Assembly: GCA_024402475.1 (NCBI GenBank)
Contig: JAKSTQ010000012.1
Location: forward strand, 1 to 64,000
Source of the DNA: Treponema sp.
Lineage (GTDB): Bacteria; Spirochaetota; Spirochaetia; Treponematales; Treponemataceae
Reading direction: 5' to 3'
Length of the DNA stretch: 64,000 bases
In this document: positions 26,084 to 35,482 of the stretch, piece by piece
How the letters are laid out: each line of letters opens with the position of its first letter
How positions within the stretch are numbered: position 1 is the stretch's first letter
The notes under the pieces: generated by a model
Told to the model about the DNA's origin: nothing
The model's database searches: none
The model's input: only the letters and a program-made list of their open reading frames with translations
Program-made: the position numbers and the translations under genes

Positions 26084-28653
26084 TTTTCTAAACTGTTTTC
26101 GCGGACCATCATACGGAATCTGCTTGAATACTGAAGAACATTATTTACACGGCACATAACAAGTTCCCTGAAGAACGGTTTTGTAATGTAATCATTTGCG
26201 CCAGCTTCAAGCATTTCGATCTGAGTTTCCTGAGACGTATCAGCAGAAATAACAATTACAGGAACATCATCTGCACCTGGAATCTTTTTCTTAGCTTCAA
26301 GGAATTCCTTGCCGGACATTCCAGGCATAATCATATCCAGAAGAACTACAGCAAGACTGTCTTTGTTTTCTGCAAAATATTCAAGTCCTGATTTACCGTC
26401 AGCAGCAAAACATAACTCATAATTATCAGAAAAAATTTCTTTTAAGATCTGACAGGTAGTTTCATCATCATCAACAATAAGCATTTTGTTCAGTGTTTTA
26501 TCAGAACGCTCAACTGCAGCTTCGATTCGTTTAAGTTTACTTTCAAGCTCTTTCTGGAATGAAATGTTCATAAAGCTGCCGCAGAAAATCTTCTGATTGC
26601 CGACTGTTGTTACCAGCTGAATTCGCTGATGAACCCACATGACCTTACCTTTGATTGTTCTGATACGGTACTCGCAGTCTGCACTCTTATAAGTGTTGGA
26701 ACATTCACGTATGGCATCCAGAACATAAGGCAGGTCTTCTTCAAAAACTCTTTCAAGGCTGTTGCATGCAATAAGTTTTTCTGCCGGCCCGAACAAACCT
26801 TCGAAGGCTTTGTTAAGTCGTAAAATTTCAACGGCCGTTCCGTCAAAGGAATAAAGGCATGTAGGCTGAACAGCTGTATCAAACAGAAGTTCCATGTCTG
26901 CATTGCTTCGCCAGATTGAATTTACGTCAAGTTCCATATCTTTCAATGGCAGAACATCTTTTGGTTCGTTGTGCACAAGAAGTTCATTGTACTGACTGCC
27001 CGGCATCGGTCTGCCAAAATAATATCCCTGAATATATTCACAGCCAACACTGCGTAAAAATTCAACCTGATCAGAGCGTTCAACTCCTTCTGCAATAACA
27101 GGAATGTTGAGCCATTTTGCCATACGGATAATTGAAGCAAGTACGCTTTCTGAACGGCCTGCCGAAAGTTCTGATTCCTGCATGAATGCCATATCGATTT
27201 TAAGGATATCAACATTCACATCTTTAAGAACGCTGAGAGAAGAATAACCGTTTCCAAAGTCGTCCATCAAAATTGCAAAACCTTTTGCCTGCAGCTGACG
27301 GATAGTTTTTTTCATGGTTTCAGGATTATCCATGTAAGCACTTTCTGTTACTTCAAGCTGAAGAAGGCTTGCAGGAATTTCATAACGCTCGATCAATTCA
27401 CAGATGATTTCAACGATATGAGGGTTGTACATATTGATTCTGGAAATATTTACGGAAATCGGGAATGGTTTTCGGCCTTCATTAATTTCTGTCCGCAGAT
27501 ACTTACAGATTGCTTCCCACATATAGTAATCGAGTTTTGAAATAAATCCGTTCTTTTCAAAAATTGGAATAAAAGCACCTGGGCTTATCATTCCTTTTTC
27601 AGGATGAATCCAGCGAACGAGAGCTTCTGCACCGCATGCAGTATTTGTACTCAAAGCATATTTTGGCTGCAGATAAAACTGGAACTGATTTTCGGTCAGA
27701 GCACTGTTCATCTCATTGATGATTTCCTGTTCATGCTCAAGCCGCTTTGTCATTTCGTCAGAATAAAATCCGATTGTGTCGATATAATTATTCTTGTAAG
27801 GTTTTGCAGCGATCGTTGCTCTGTCCAGCATTTCAGAAACTGGAATACCACGGTCTTCGATGCAATAAACGCCTACAGTAACCGAAATATCAAAATCTTT
27901 ATTGAACTGTTTAAAATATTCCTGACCGCCTTTGATGAATTCTGTCAAAGTTTCGCGGTTATGATATTTTACCACAAGCCCAAAAATGTCTGCATAAATT
28001 CTTCCGTAAACACCATTGTCTTCCAGGTGCAGTACATCACGGAAATATTCTGCAACAAAAATCAAAAGGTTGTCACCTGCATGTTCGCCAAAAAAGTTAT
28101 TAACCAGCTGAAAACGGTCAATATCAAAGCGAATCAATGCAAGTTTTTTGTCAGGATGTTCATCAATAAACTGTCGGCTTTTAGAAAAGAACTTTGTCTT
28201 GTTATAAATTCCTGTAAGAGAATCGTATTCAGCAAGAAATTTTAATTCCTTATATGCTGAATACTGACTTCGCAGAATTGCATTCTTTACACGAATTTTA
28301 ATAATGCGCGGATTGTATGGTTTCTGAACAAAATCCCATGCTCCAAGTTCCAGCGCTGCTTCTTCGATTTTTTTATCGCGGTCCGCAGTTGCAACAATAA
28401 TTGGAATATGATCTTCGCCCTGGATTTCGTTCAGCGCTTTCATAAATTCCATACCGCCCATTTTCGGCATTACAACGTCGAGAATGATGCAGCTGATTTT
28501 CTGACCACAGTTGCGAACTACTTCCAGTGCCTGTTCACCATCACAAGCCTGTAAAACATTATAGTCATCCGACAGAAGGCCAGTCAGAATCTCACGATTC
28601 ATCAATTCATCTTCTGCTACAAGTATAGTTTCTTTTTTACTTTCTGCCGACAT
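26080..28653 (-). CDS. REC-GGDEF-EAL-PAS-REC c-di-GMP signalling protein
   Basis: An 857-residue cytoplasmic protein. Receiver 1 (residues 8-125) has LVAEDE, ILDVVMPKMGG and VQKPYNP. The GGDEF domain (150-310) is degenerate: the signature is replaced by YADIF, so cyclase activity is unlikely. The EAL domain (320-565) keeps GAEALVRW, DDFGNGYSSLSVL, KIDMAF, IAEGVER and QGYYFGRPM, so it is probably an active c-di-GMP phosphodiesterase. A PAS fold (600-715) and receiver 2 (735-850, LIVDDDE, LLDMIMPGMSG, TKPF) follow. It lies 28 nt downstream of the bactofilin-like gene with GGAGAC as ribosome site and is likely the last gene of the SPFH operon. Confidence 0.92.
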   Translation of the reverse strand: MSAESKKETILVAEDELMNREILTGLLSDDYNVLQACDGEQALEVVRNCGQKISCIILDVVMPKMGGMEFMKALNEIQGEDHIPIIVATADRDKKIEEAALELGAWDFVQKPYNPRIIKIRVKNAILRSQYSAYKELKFLAEYDSLTGIYNKTKFFSKSRQFIDEHPDKKLALIRFDIDRFQLVNNFFGEHAGDNLLIFVAEYFRDVLHLEDNGVYGRIYADIFGLVVKYHNRETLTEFIKGGQEYFKQFNKDFDISVTVGVYCIEDRGIPVSEMLDRATIAAKPYKNNYIDTIGFYSDEMTKRLEHEQEIINEMNSALTENQFQFYLQPKYALSTNTACGAEALVRWIHPEKGMISPGAFIPIFEKNGFISKLDYYMWEAICKYLRTEINEGRKPFPISVNISRINMYNPHIVEIICELIERYEIPASLLQLEVTESAYMDNPETMKKTIRQLQAKGFAILMDDFGNGYSSLSVLKDVNVDILKIDMAFMQESELSAGRSESVLASIIRMAKWLNIPVIAEGVERSDQVEFLRSVGCEYIQGYYFGRPMPGSQYNELLVHNEPKDVLPLKDMELDVNSIWRSNADMELLFDTAVQPTCLYSFDGTAVEILRLNKAFEGLFGPAEKLIACNSLERVFEEDLPYVLDAIRECSNTYKSADCEYRIRTIKGKVMWVHQRIQLVTTVGNQKIFCGSFMNISFQKELESKLKRIEAAVERSDKTLNKMLIVDDDETTCQILKEIFSDNYELCFAADGKSGLEYFAENKDSLAVVLLDMIMPGMSGKEFLEAKKKIPGADDVPVIVISADTSQETQIEMLEAGANDYITKPFFRELVMCRVNNVLQYSSRFRMMVRENSLEN

Positions 28654-28681
28654 TTTATTTAAGTCTCCTGACTTTCAGTTA

Positions 28682-29674
28682 TTACTCAAAAGCCCTTTTA
28701 AGATCAGAGAAACTGACTTCGCTGTTGAGATCCTGAACTTCAAGTTCTCCGCTGAGAATCTTAAAGAAGAAATCTGCAACATTTACAAGTGTAAGTTCTT
28801 CTGACTGAGATCCGTCTTCTTTTACCAGTGTATAATTTTTAAGGATCTGAGAGCCAAGACTTCCTGCACTGATAATGAAGTGATTTTCAAGTTTTTCAAG
28901 ATTCATCATATCTGCTGCAAGAACGCGGGCTGCAATGGAATAACTGTTAACGATTGTATTTGCACCCAGTCCGTCTTCTCCGCTTGGATCTTTTAAAACG
29001 GTACGCTGACTGTCGTGCTGGTAATCCATTTTAATTTTTCCAGATTCCGGCATCTGTGTCTGTCCCTTGAACAATGCGCCAAGATCAGCAAGTGCCAGGT
29101 TGTAAAGAAGACAGCCAGGCAATGCATGAATCGGTTCAACAGAGAATGCAGACGGATACAAAAGATAGTTCACTTCGTAAATATGAACTTCCGGTGAATT
29201 AAATGTTCCTGTAATTGTGTTGCGCAGTTCAAGTTTTTTTGTTGCGAATACGCCGCCAAGAACGATACAGTTTTCAAGGAAAACTTCTGCAGCAAAAATG
29301 CTTCCTGCTACAAGACAGTTCTTAAGCTTAACTGAAACAGCGTTTACATCAGCGCCAAAAACTACACGGCCTGCTGTAACAAAAGCGTTTACAGCACCAG
29401 AAGTTGCAACTGCTTTTTCAAAAACAACAACATCTTTTGATTCATTTGAAACGTGAAGTTCCTGATTTGCATAAACAGCACCTTTAAAAGTTGCAGGTCC
29501 GTTATCGATATCAATTGTACTTCCGTAAACGCCGCCTTCGATTACAACGTTTCCCTGGAGCTTAATGTTTCTGTTAAGCTCACTTGCTTTTGACGGAAGA
29601 ATACTTGTTTTTACTATATTGTCTTTAAGTACTGCCAGGTTATCCCCGAATCTTACTTCTTTCATTTCACTCAT
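28682..29674 (-). CDS. Bactofilin-like beta-helical protein, SPFH operon
   Basis: A 330-residue protein without signal peptide or membrane segment. Residues 30-170 are short alternating hydrophobic/glycine repeats (NRNIKLQGNVVIEGGVYGS, FKGAVYANQELHVS, NCLVAGSIFAAEVFLENC), the pattern of a polymer-forming right-handed beta-helix. The C-terminal 150 residues are mixed alpha/beta with no family I recognise. It lies 15 nt after the 352-residue protein gene. By analogy to bactofilins it may form a scaffold at the membrane for its operon partners; this is inference, since it is longer than classical bactofilins (about 110-180 residues). Confidence 0.75.
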   Translation of the reverse strand: MSEMKEVRFGDNLAVLKDNIVKTSILPSKASELNRNIKLQGNVVIEGGVYGSTIDIDNGPATFKGAVYANQELHVSNESKDVVVFEKAVATSGAVNAFVTAGRVVFGADVNAVSVKLKNCLVAGSIFAAEVFLENCIVLGGVFATKKLELRNTITGTFNSPEVHIYEVNYLLYPSAFSVEPIHALPGCLLYNLALADLGALFKGQTQMPESGKIKMDYQHDSQRTVLKDPSGEDGLGANTIVNSYSIAARVLAADMMNLEKLENHFIISAGSLGSQILKNYTLVKEDGSQSEELTLVNVADFFFKILSGELEVQDLNSEVSFSDLKRAFE

Positions 29675-29689
29675 TTTATTTCTCCAGTA

Positions 29690-30748
29690 TTATAAGGTCT
29701 TCAATGTATTGGCATTCCACATGCGCATTATCTGATCAAACACTCTCTGTTTATCTACATCTGTAGAATTGTTCAGGTCTTCTTCGGCGACTGCAGAAAA
29801 ACTCTGGCGAATCATTCCCATATCGAATTCGCAAAGGTCTTTCCAGCTGTCTGCCTGTGCTGAAGTAACATAATTTTTAACCTGCGCTTCTACACCTTCT
29901 TTGTCATTCAATCCTGCATTTGCAAAGCATTCAGTAACTTTGCCTGTTTCGTTCATATTTGCTTCTTCTACGAACACAACAGGAACACTGTATTTCTGAT
30001 TCTGCTCAACAGGAATAGATGAACTTAAGTTTTCAACATCTGACATATATTTCTGAGTATGCCATGCAGCATCTGTCATAACGTTCAAAACGCCGGAAAC
30101 CTTATTCTTAAGCCGTGCAATCATCGAAAGGTTCTGCGAGTTTGCAGTATCCTTTAATTCAAAGCATGCAAAAGGTCCGCCACTTACATAAGGCGCTTTA
30201 ATAAGTTCATCTCTTGTCTGAGACAAAAGGAACGAAGCCTTGTCCAAAGCAAGAACACGTTTTTCGCAGTCTTCATCAAGGCCGTCAAAAATTTCCTTGT
30301 AATGACGCTTAAGACGGTTCATATCATCTGACATGCGTCCGTGCTTTTCTACGATATCTTTAGACAGTTCCATAATGAGTGCAATCTTTGACTGCAGCAC
30401 ACTCTTGTTTTCTGAAATCTGTGTTGTAAGTTCAGAACCAATAAGTCTGTAAAACCCATTTGTAATTGCCTGAGAAATATCTCTTGAAGAATTTTCGATT
30501 GCCTTACACTGGGCTGCTTCCATTGCTGTTACGGCACCAGTCAAAGAGTCAACGCTTATCTTTGCATTTGTGATACTTCTGTCAAAGTTGTCAGTATCTA
30601 CGACAATGTTAAATTCAAGAGGAACTGTTTCTTCAAAGTAAACAGTTGTAGAGGTTGTACCTCCGTGTTCACTTGCAGGATAATGTACAGAAACAGTTTT
30701 TGAGCCTCTTGCAACTACCTTGTCATGGTAAGTTCGTCTGTAACTCAT
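29690..30748 (-). CDS. Helical protein of unknown function, paralogue B in the SPFH operon
   Basis: A 352-residue protein of unrecognised family. After about 50 residues of beta-rich N-terminus (SVHYPASEHGGTTSTTVYFEETVP), a region beginning FNIVVDTDNFDRSITNAK aligns by eye with the upstream 302-residue protein: both have AVTAMEAAQ/AVVAMESAV, then long helices (MNRLKRHYKEIFDGLDEDCEKRVLALDK versus FQRLKREYTKIFTNLDKALENRIRQLDK) and a shared VPVVFVEEA/IPVVVTEEK segment. No membrane segment or catalytic motif. Its ATG overlaps the upstream stop (ATGA), with GGAGGA upstream, so the two are translated together and probably form a heteromer. Confidence 0.75.
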   Translation of the reverse strand: MSYRRTYHDKVVARGSKTVSVHYPASEHGGTTSTTVYFEETVPLEFNIVVDTDNFDRSITNAKISVDSLTGAVTAMEAAQCKAIENSSRDISQAITNGFYRLIGSELTTQISENKSVLQSKIALIMELSKDIVEKHGRMSDDMNRLKRHYKEIFDGLDEDCEKRVLALDKASFLLSQTRDELIKAPYVSGGPFACFELKDTANSQNLSMIARLKNKVSGVLNVMTDAAWHTQKYMSDVENLSSSIPVEQNQKYSVPVVFVEEANMNETGKVTECFANAGLNDKEGVEAQVKNYVTSAQADSWKDLCEFDMGMIRQSFSAVAEEDLNNSTDVDKQRVFDQIMRMWNANTLKTL

Positions 30749-31653
30749 TTACTGCTTCCTCCATCAAACAAAGCCACAATCTGTTTTGAAACTCTGTCAT
30801 CAAGACCAGATGCTGCAACAAGTTTCATGAACTCATTCTTGATTTCTGAATTTTCTGCCTGTGAATTTTCGTGTGAAATATAATCACTGAAATTTGCCAT
30901 AACAGTATTTTCAATTGTTGACTTACTTGAAGAACCAACGCCTTCTGAAACATAAACATTGTTAATAATGCTGTCTGCTGCAAAAGTACTTTTTTCTTCT
31001 GTTACAACAACAGGAATACATGCGGTTGTATTTTCTGAAACAGCTGCAGGATTTAAAACACTGTCCAGTTTATTCATATAAGTCTGTGTTGAATAAACAT
31101 TTGCAGCCATATTATCCAGCGCTTTTGAAACCTTAGATTTAATTCGGGCACCGAACATCATCTGGTTTGCATTCTGTGTATCACGTCCATAGAACAATGC
31201 AGCCGGAGCGTCCTTTACGATTTTTGAAACTACGAGAGATCTTTTAACGTCACCTAATTCCATTGCGTATTTATCAAGCTGACGGATACGATTTTCAAGA
31301 GCCTTATCAAGGTTTGTAAAAATCTTTGTATATTCGCGCTTAAGACGCTGAAAGTCATTGAACATACGGTTCTGAGTTGTGCCAAGTGATTTTGCAAATT
31401 CCATAAGCAGAACCATTTTGCTGGACATCTGACTGAAATATGCCGCAGCTTTCTGGCTTACCTGTGACTGCATCAATACATGAAAACCTGTTGTGACATT
31501 CTTACAGATATTTGCAGCAGCTTCTTCTTCGGTACGGATAACTGCAGATTCCATAGCAACAACTGCTGCTGTAGTTCCTGCAACGTGTCCTGATACAGAA
31601 GATACGCTTTCTGCCATAGGAGTAGTATCAACAACAAAATCAAAAGTTGCCAT
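30745..31653 (-). CDS. Helical protein of unknown function, paralogue A in the SPFH operon
   Basis: A 302-residue protein, shorter paralogue of the following gene. It starts directly with the shared region FDFVVDTTPMAESVSSV, continues with helical segments that could form a four-helix or coiled-coil assembly (residues 60-145), a segment FGARIKSKVSKALDNMAANVYSTQTYMNKLDSVLN matched in paralogue B, and a variable C-terminus. No secretion signal or enzyme motif. It begins 3 nt after the 617-residue protein gene, with AAAGGAGAG upstream. A structural or adaptor role in the SPFH complex is plausible. Confidence 0.75.
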   Translation of the reverse strand: MATFDFVVDTTPMAESVSSVSGHVAGTTAAVVAMESAVIRTEEEAAANICKNVTTGFHVLMQSQVSQKAAAYFSQMSSKMVLLMEFAKSLGTTQNRMFNDFQRLKREYTKIFTNLDKALENRIRQLDKYAMELGDVKRSLVVSKIVKDAPAALFYGRDTQNANQMMFGARIKSKVSKALDNMAANVYSTQTYMNKLDSVLNPAAVSENTTACIPVVVTEEKSTFAADSIINNVYVSEGVGSSSKSTIENTVMANFSDYISHENSQAENSEIKNEFMKLVAASGLDDRVSKQIVALFDGGSSK

Positions 31654-31656
31654 AGA

Positions 31657-33510
31657 TTACTCTCCTTTCATTCCGTTAAGTGAAGAAACACTTTCCTGAG
31701 CCTGACGGTTAAGGTCAATATCAAGGTCTTCCAGCATCTGCTGCTGAACATCAGGAAGCGGTGGTACAACTGCATTGCTTGCAATGTATGGGTTTACTGT
31801 AACCAGCTGTTTTTTACGAGGATCAAGTTCATGGATATTTGCCATAGAAACTGCCATGTCATGTGATTCATTATCGCGCAAAGAAGCTTCGTAGTATTCA
31901 ACATGACCAAAGCGTTCCTTGCTGTCGTTGATATCTTCCTGGATTCTGTCCATGAATTCTGCAAAAGCGATCTGCTGCTGGTTGCACTGCTGAGCCTGTG
32001 CTTCGAATCCGGCAATCATTTCGTCCTGAGCATCTTCTGCTTCAACTTTTCCTGAAGCACCTGCGCCCTGTTCATCCAGCATGTTCTGTGTATTCATCAA
32101 AGATTTGTATGTTGCAGCAGAACTTGTGTAATCTGCGTATGCTTCGCGCATGTGTGTAATAAGTTCATCGGCAGTCTTACGGTTGTCGCGGAAGTATTCA
32201 CCTGTTTCACTTGACCAGCGTTCAAGGTAATCGCGTTTCTGGTCTTCGATATCATTGTAAACCTTAAGGCGTTCAATGCGGTTTTCTTCCATAAGGTTCT
32301 GAATAACCGGCATGATAACTTCTTCATCAACCTGATGCATACCGAATGGCATTACTGTCTGAGAACCGTCTTCTGCAATCCAGTTACCTGACCACAAGTC
32401 ATATCTTACACGGGAACCCTGTTTAAGAGAGAATGGCTTGTATGTATTGACAGAAGTCTGATAGTCAAAGTTTGCAGTGCGGATGCGTTCAATTTCTTCT
32501 GCTTCAAGTGTTGGAGAATACTGATTGTACGAAGCCTTAAGAACGTTTTCAAAAATCTTTGTTGTGTAATTGATAAGTTTTGAAGAACCTGAACTTTTTG
32601 TAACAGTCAAAAGCTGAACAGTATCTGCAAGCTGAAGCATAAGTTTCTTCATGTATTCTGTATTGTCAGAATCGTCAGACTTTTTAATCTGGTCTTTCAT
32701 TGAATTAAGGGAAGCGAAGTTTTCAAGCTTGCTGCCAAAATCACTTACATCGAATACATTTACAACAGGTTTATCTGCAGTATCTGTAGAAGCAAATTCG
32801 TCAACATACTGTTCTTCGCTGCTTCCAGGTGTTACAACAGGAAGGCTTACAGAAACCTGTTCATTGTCACCAAGAAGATAACTGATATTGCGAACCTGGC
32901 GGTCAATATTACCTACATAGTCATGCAAAGTAACATTCTGTACCGAAGTTGAATATGTAGAAGTATCAACTTCTTCCGGCATTTCGTTTGATTCAACAAC
33001 TGGAATTTTTTCCATTCCCGACTGAAGGTTTTCAAGAGCCTGTGTAAATTCCTGAGGCTGATGAAGAACTGTAAGCTGGAAGTTTGTATCACCAACTTTT
33101 CTTGTATGGTCAACAAGGAAGCTCTTTCCTTCGAATGGAACACGAGTTGCAACCGGAACATATGCAACGCCAATTTTGTTTACGCCATAATCGCGGCGGA
33201 TGTTCTTAAAGTTCTGTTCCTGCTGTGCAATATCTTCTGTGCATTTTGCAATTTCCTTTTCCTTTTTCTTCCACAGATAAAGGAAAATACAGCCAGGAAT
33301 GATAAGAACAAATCCTGCGATCATAATAATTTTATAAAGTTTATATTTTCGTTCTGCTTCTTCTTTCTGAGCTTTAAGAGAAGCAATCGCACTTTCTACA
33401 GCTTTTTCTTCTGCTACAATTTTTTCTGCAGCCTTCTTGTAATAGTCAAACAGAATTTTTGCCTGATCCTGATATACGTTAGCCGATTCCGGGAATACCT
33501 TTCCTGTCAT
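31657..33510 (-). CDS. Single-pass membrane coiled-coil protein, SPFH operon
   Basis: A 617-residue protein. Residues 10-58 form a charged coiled coil (KKAAEKIVAEEKAVESAI...). One membrane segment at about 60-80 (IIMIAGFVLIIPGCIFLYLW) is followed by a second charged helix. The remainder is soluble, with predicted helical segments around 410-560 (Glu/Gln-rich) and low-complexity linkers around 180-260. The positive residues after the helix (KKKEKE) suggest that side is cytoplasmic. I recognise no family. It lies 30 nt downstream of the four-helix membrane protein in the same operon and could link the membrane module to the soluble paralogues. Confidence 0.75.
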   Translation of the reverse strand: MTGKVFPESANVYQDQAKILFDYYKKAAEKIVAEEKAVESAIASLKAQKEEAERKYKLYKIIMIAGFVLIIPGCIFLYLWKKKEKEIAKCTEDIAQQEQNFKNIRRDYGVNKIGVAYVPVATRVPFEGKSFLVDHTRKVGDTNFQLTVLHQPQEFTQALENLQSGMEKIPVVESNEMPEEVDTSTYSTSVQNVTLHDYVGNIDRQVRNISYLLGDNEQVSVSLPVVTPGSSEEQYVDEFASTDTADKPVVNVFDVSDFGSKLENFASLNSMKDQIKKSDDSDNTEYMKKLMLQLADTVQLLTVTKSSGSSKLINYTTKIFENVLKASYNQYSPTLEAEEIERIRTANFDYQTSVNTYKPFSLKQGSRVRYDLWSGNWIAEDGSQTVMPFGMHQVDEEVIMPVIQNLMEENRIERLKVYNDIEDQKRDYLERWSSETGEYFRDNRKTADELITHMREAYADYTSSAATYKSLMNTQNMLDEQGAGASGKVEAEDAQDEMIAGFEAQAQQCNQQQIAFAEFMDRIQEDINDSKERFGHVEYYEASLRDNESHDMAVSMANIHELDPRKKQLVTVNPYIASNAVVPPLPDVQQQMLEDLDIDLNRQAQESVSSLNGMKGE

Positions 33511-33540
33511 TTTATTTTACCTCAATTTGAATTCTTACTA

Positions 33541-34233
33541 TTAATAAGTAACTTTACGCTGTTTGATAAGCAGAATTATTTCGTTTGCCTTAGCAAGTGC
33601 ATTATCACCTGAAAGATCAGCAGAAAGAGCTGAAAGTTCACTAGCGATTCTTGCTTCAAGAGTTTTTGCTACAGCATTATCAGTTGGAGCCATGTAACGC
33701 AATTCATCTGCAATAAAGGCAATCTGCTTTTTAAGTTCAGCTTTGCTTTCCGGCAATGTTGTACTTGTAATTACCATTGACTGTGACAATGAACGAAGCA
33801 TTGCAACATCAGCAATTTTCGCTTTTTCTGCAGCACCTACAGCACTGATATGATCACCGGCAGTAAATGTAAGAAAAACCTGAATCAGGAAAAAGAAAAG
33901 ACTGATTCCCTGAATAATCAATGGAAAATAAAGTGAATCAAACACATTCATCCAGACAACAATTCCAAGTACTACAGAAACAAGTGCAAATGTAGTTACT
34001 GATCCAATCAACATTCCCCCTGCAACAAATCCGCTTCCGGACTTATCTTTATCACGTGGCATAAAGAACATTGAATAAAAGAACACCAAGTAGGCAGCCA
34101 TAAGACTTCCAAAAAAGTAATTCAATCTCCACTGAACTGCACCATTAGGCCACAAAGCCCATGCACAACCGATTACTGCAGCTCCAACTGCAAGAATCAT
34201 CAATCTTAAAGTTATCGAAACTGATCTTGTCAT
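33541..34233 (-). CDS. Four-helix membrane protein, SPFH operon
   Basis: A 230-residue protein with four hydrophobic segments near residues 8-28, 38-58, 70-93 and 100-123, and a soluble helical C-terminal domain (residues 130-230) rich in Ala, Glu and Lys. The second loop (MPRDKDKSGSG) is positive, so both termini are probably cytoplasmic. No transporter or enzyme motif is visible. It lies 15 nt downstream of the SPFH gene (ribosome site GGAGA). Membrane proteins of this kind accompany SPFH/zinc-ribbon proteins in other bacteria, but I cannot name a family. Confidence 0.75.
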   Translation of the reverse strand: MTRSVSITLRLMILAVGAAVIGCAWALWPNGAVQWRLNYFFGSLMAAYLVFFYSMFFMPRDKDKSGSGFVAGGMLIGSVTTFALVSVVLGIVVWMNVFDSLYFPLIIQGISLFFFLIQVFLTFTAGDHISAVGAAEKAKIADVAMLRSLSQSMVITSTTLPESKAELKKQIAFIADELRYMAPTDNAVAKTLEARIASELSALSADLSGDNALAKANEIILLIKQRKVTY

Positions 34234-34248
34234 ATTTCTCTCCAGTTA

Positions 34249-35448
34249 TTACGACATCATATTGCCACAGTTAGGGCAGAATTTTACTCCAGGAGCAACA
34301 GGCGAACCACATTTTGGACAGCCTGCTCCACCAGCCATTGCACCAGGACCGCCGGCCATAAGCTGAGTTCCACAGCTTACACAGCGTTTTGCAGTATTTG
34401 AGTTATCAGCCCCGCAGGCAGGACAAGGATTGTATGCATCACCGCAGTGAGGACAGAATCTTGATGTTACAGGATATTTTTTTGCACAGTTTGAACAGAA
34501 TACTTCAGCACGGGCAGAACCACCTGCACCTCCCATTCCTCCGCCCATACCGCCGGCCATAGGTGACTGTGCAGTTGGAGCCATCATTGCAGCACCCATT
34601 CCGCCGCCGCCAGCTCCGCCAAAAGCATTTGCCATCATTGCAACGCCCATCATTCCCATTCCGCCGGAAGCAGTTGCAGCCTTGTTAACAGCATTGTTTG
34701 CCATACCAAAGCCCTGTTTCTGCTGCCATGTGTAACCTGCAATATTCTGTGCAGAGCGGTCAGAAAGAGCATCAGAGATTTTCTTTCCGTCAGGAGTTGA
34801 TGTATCAAGGTCAATAGATGTGATATTGAATCCAGTAAGCTGGAATCCGTATGGCTCCCAGAATTCTGCCATAGGCTGCTTAATGAACTGTGAAAGGTCA
34901 TAAAGGTGAGCGGCAATACTGTTGATACCGATACGGTTTGTATTCATATAAGACATAACGACACTGTTTGTCTTTGAAACAAGGTCACCCATAAAATGAT
35001 TTGTAAGATCTCTTGAAGTAAAGCTTACAAGAGTTCCTACAAGCTGAACGAGGAATCTTTCTGCATCAATAACTTTAAGACCATAACGACCTGCTGCAAC
35101 CAGCGGAATCATCTGCTGGTAGTCAGGATCCATATAACGCATGCTGGTTGATTTCCAGTCAATTGTAAGAGGTGCGGCTTTATTTACGAACCATACTTCT
35201 GCTGTGAAAGGATTCTTTCCGCTGAACGGAATGCTGTAAAGACTGTTTAATAATGGAAGGTTTTCGGTTGTCAGCTTATGCTTTCCAGGTCCGAATTTAC
35301 CGAGAATCTGGCCTTTAGAAAAAAATACTGCTTCCTGTGACTCACGAACGATGAGCTGAGTAGCAGTAGTCAAATTAGTTTCTGGATATTTCCAGGCAAA
35401 AATATCATTTGATTGTGGTTCCCATTCCACAACATCAATAAAACGCAT
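34249..35448 (-). CDS. SPFH-domain protein with three zinc ribbons (virion-core/YdjI-like)
   Basis: A 399-residue protein. Residues 1-245 are an SPFH/band-7-like domain (ATQLIVRESQEAVFFSKGQILGKFGPGKHKL..., GFNITSIDLD). A Gly/Met/Ala-rich linker follows (about 255-310). The C-terminus has six Cys pairs (CSNC, CPHC, CPAC, CVSC, CPKC, CPNC), enough for three zinc ribbons. Proteins with this layout include B. subtilis YdjI and those labelled 'virion core protein'; YdjI sits in the ydjFGHI operon with a PspA paralogue, linked to envelope stress. No signal peptide. It heads a six- or seven-gene operon and likely scaffolds the other products at the inner membrane. Confidence 0.88.
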   Translation of the reverse strand: MRFIDVVEWEPQSNDIFAWKYPETNLTTATQLIVRESQEAVFFSKGQILGKFGPGKHKLTTENLPLLNSLYSIPFSGKNPFTAEVWFVNKAAPLTIDWKSTSMRYMDPDYQQMIPLVAAGRYGLKVIDAERFLVQLVGTLVSFTSRDLTNHFMGDLVSKTNSVVMSYMNTNRIGINSIAAHLYDLSQFIKQPMAEFWEPYGFQLTGFNITSIDLDTSTPDGKKISDALSDRSAQNIAGYTWQQKQGFGMANNAVNKAATASGGMGMMGVAMMANAFGGAGGGGMGAAMMAPTAQSPMAGGMGGGMGGAGGSARAEVFCSNCAKKYPVTSRFCPHCGDAYNPCPACGADNSNTAKRCVSCGTQLMAGGPGAMAGGAGCPKCGSPVAPGVKFCPNCGNMMS

Positions 35449-35482
35449 ACAAAATCTCCAATTTAAGTAATATGTAAATTCA

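Noticed and set aside
27604..28245. 213-codon plus-strand frame opposite the signalling protein
   Set aside because: Antisense shadow of the well-supported GGDEF/EAL region, with Cys/Phe-rich composition typical of such shadows.
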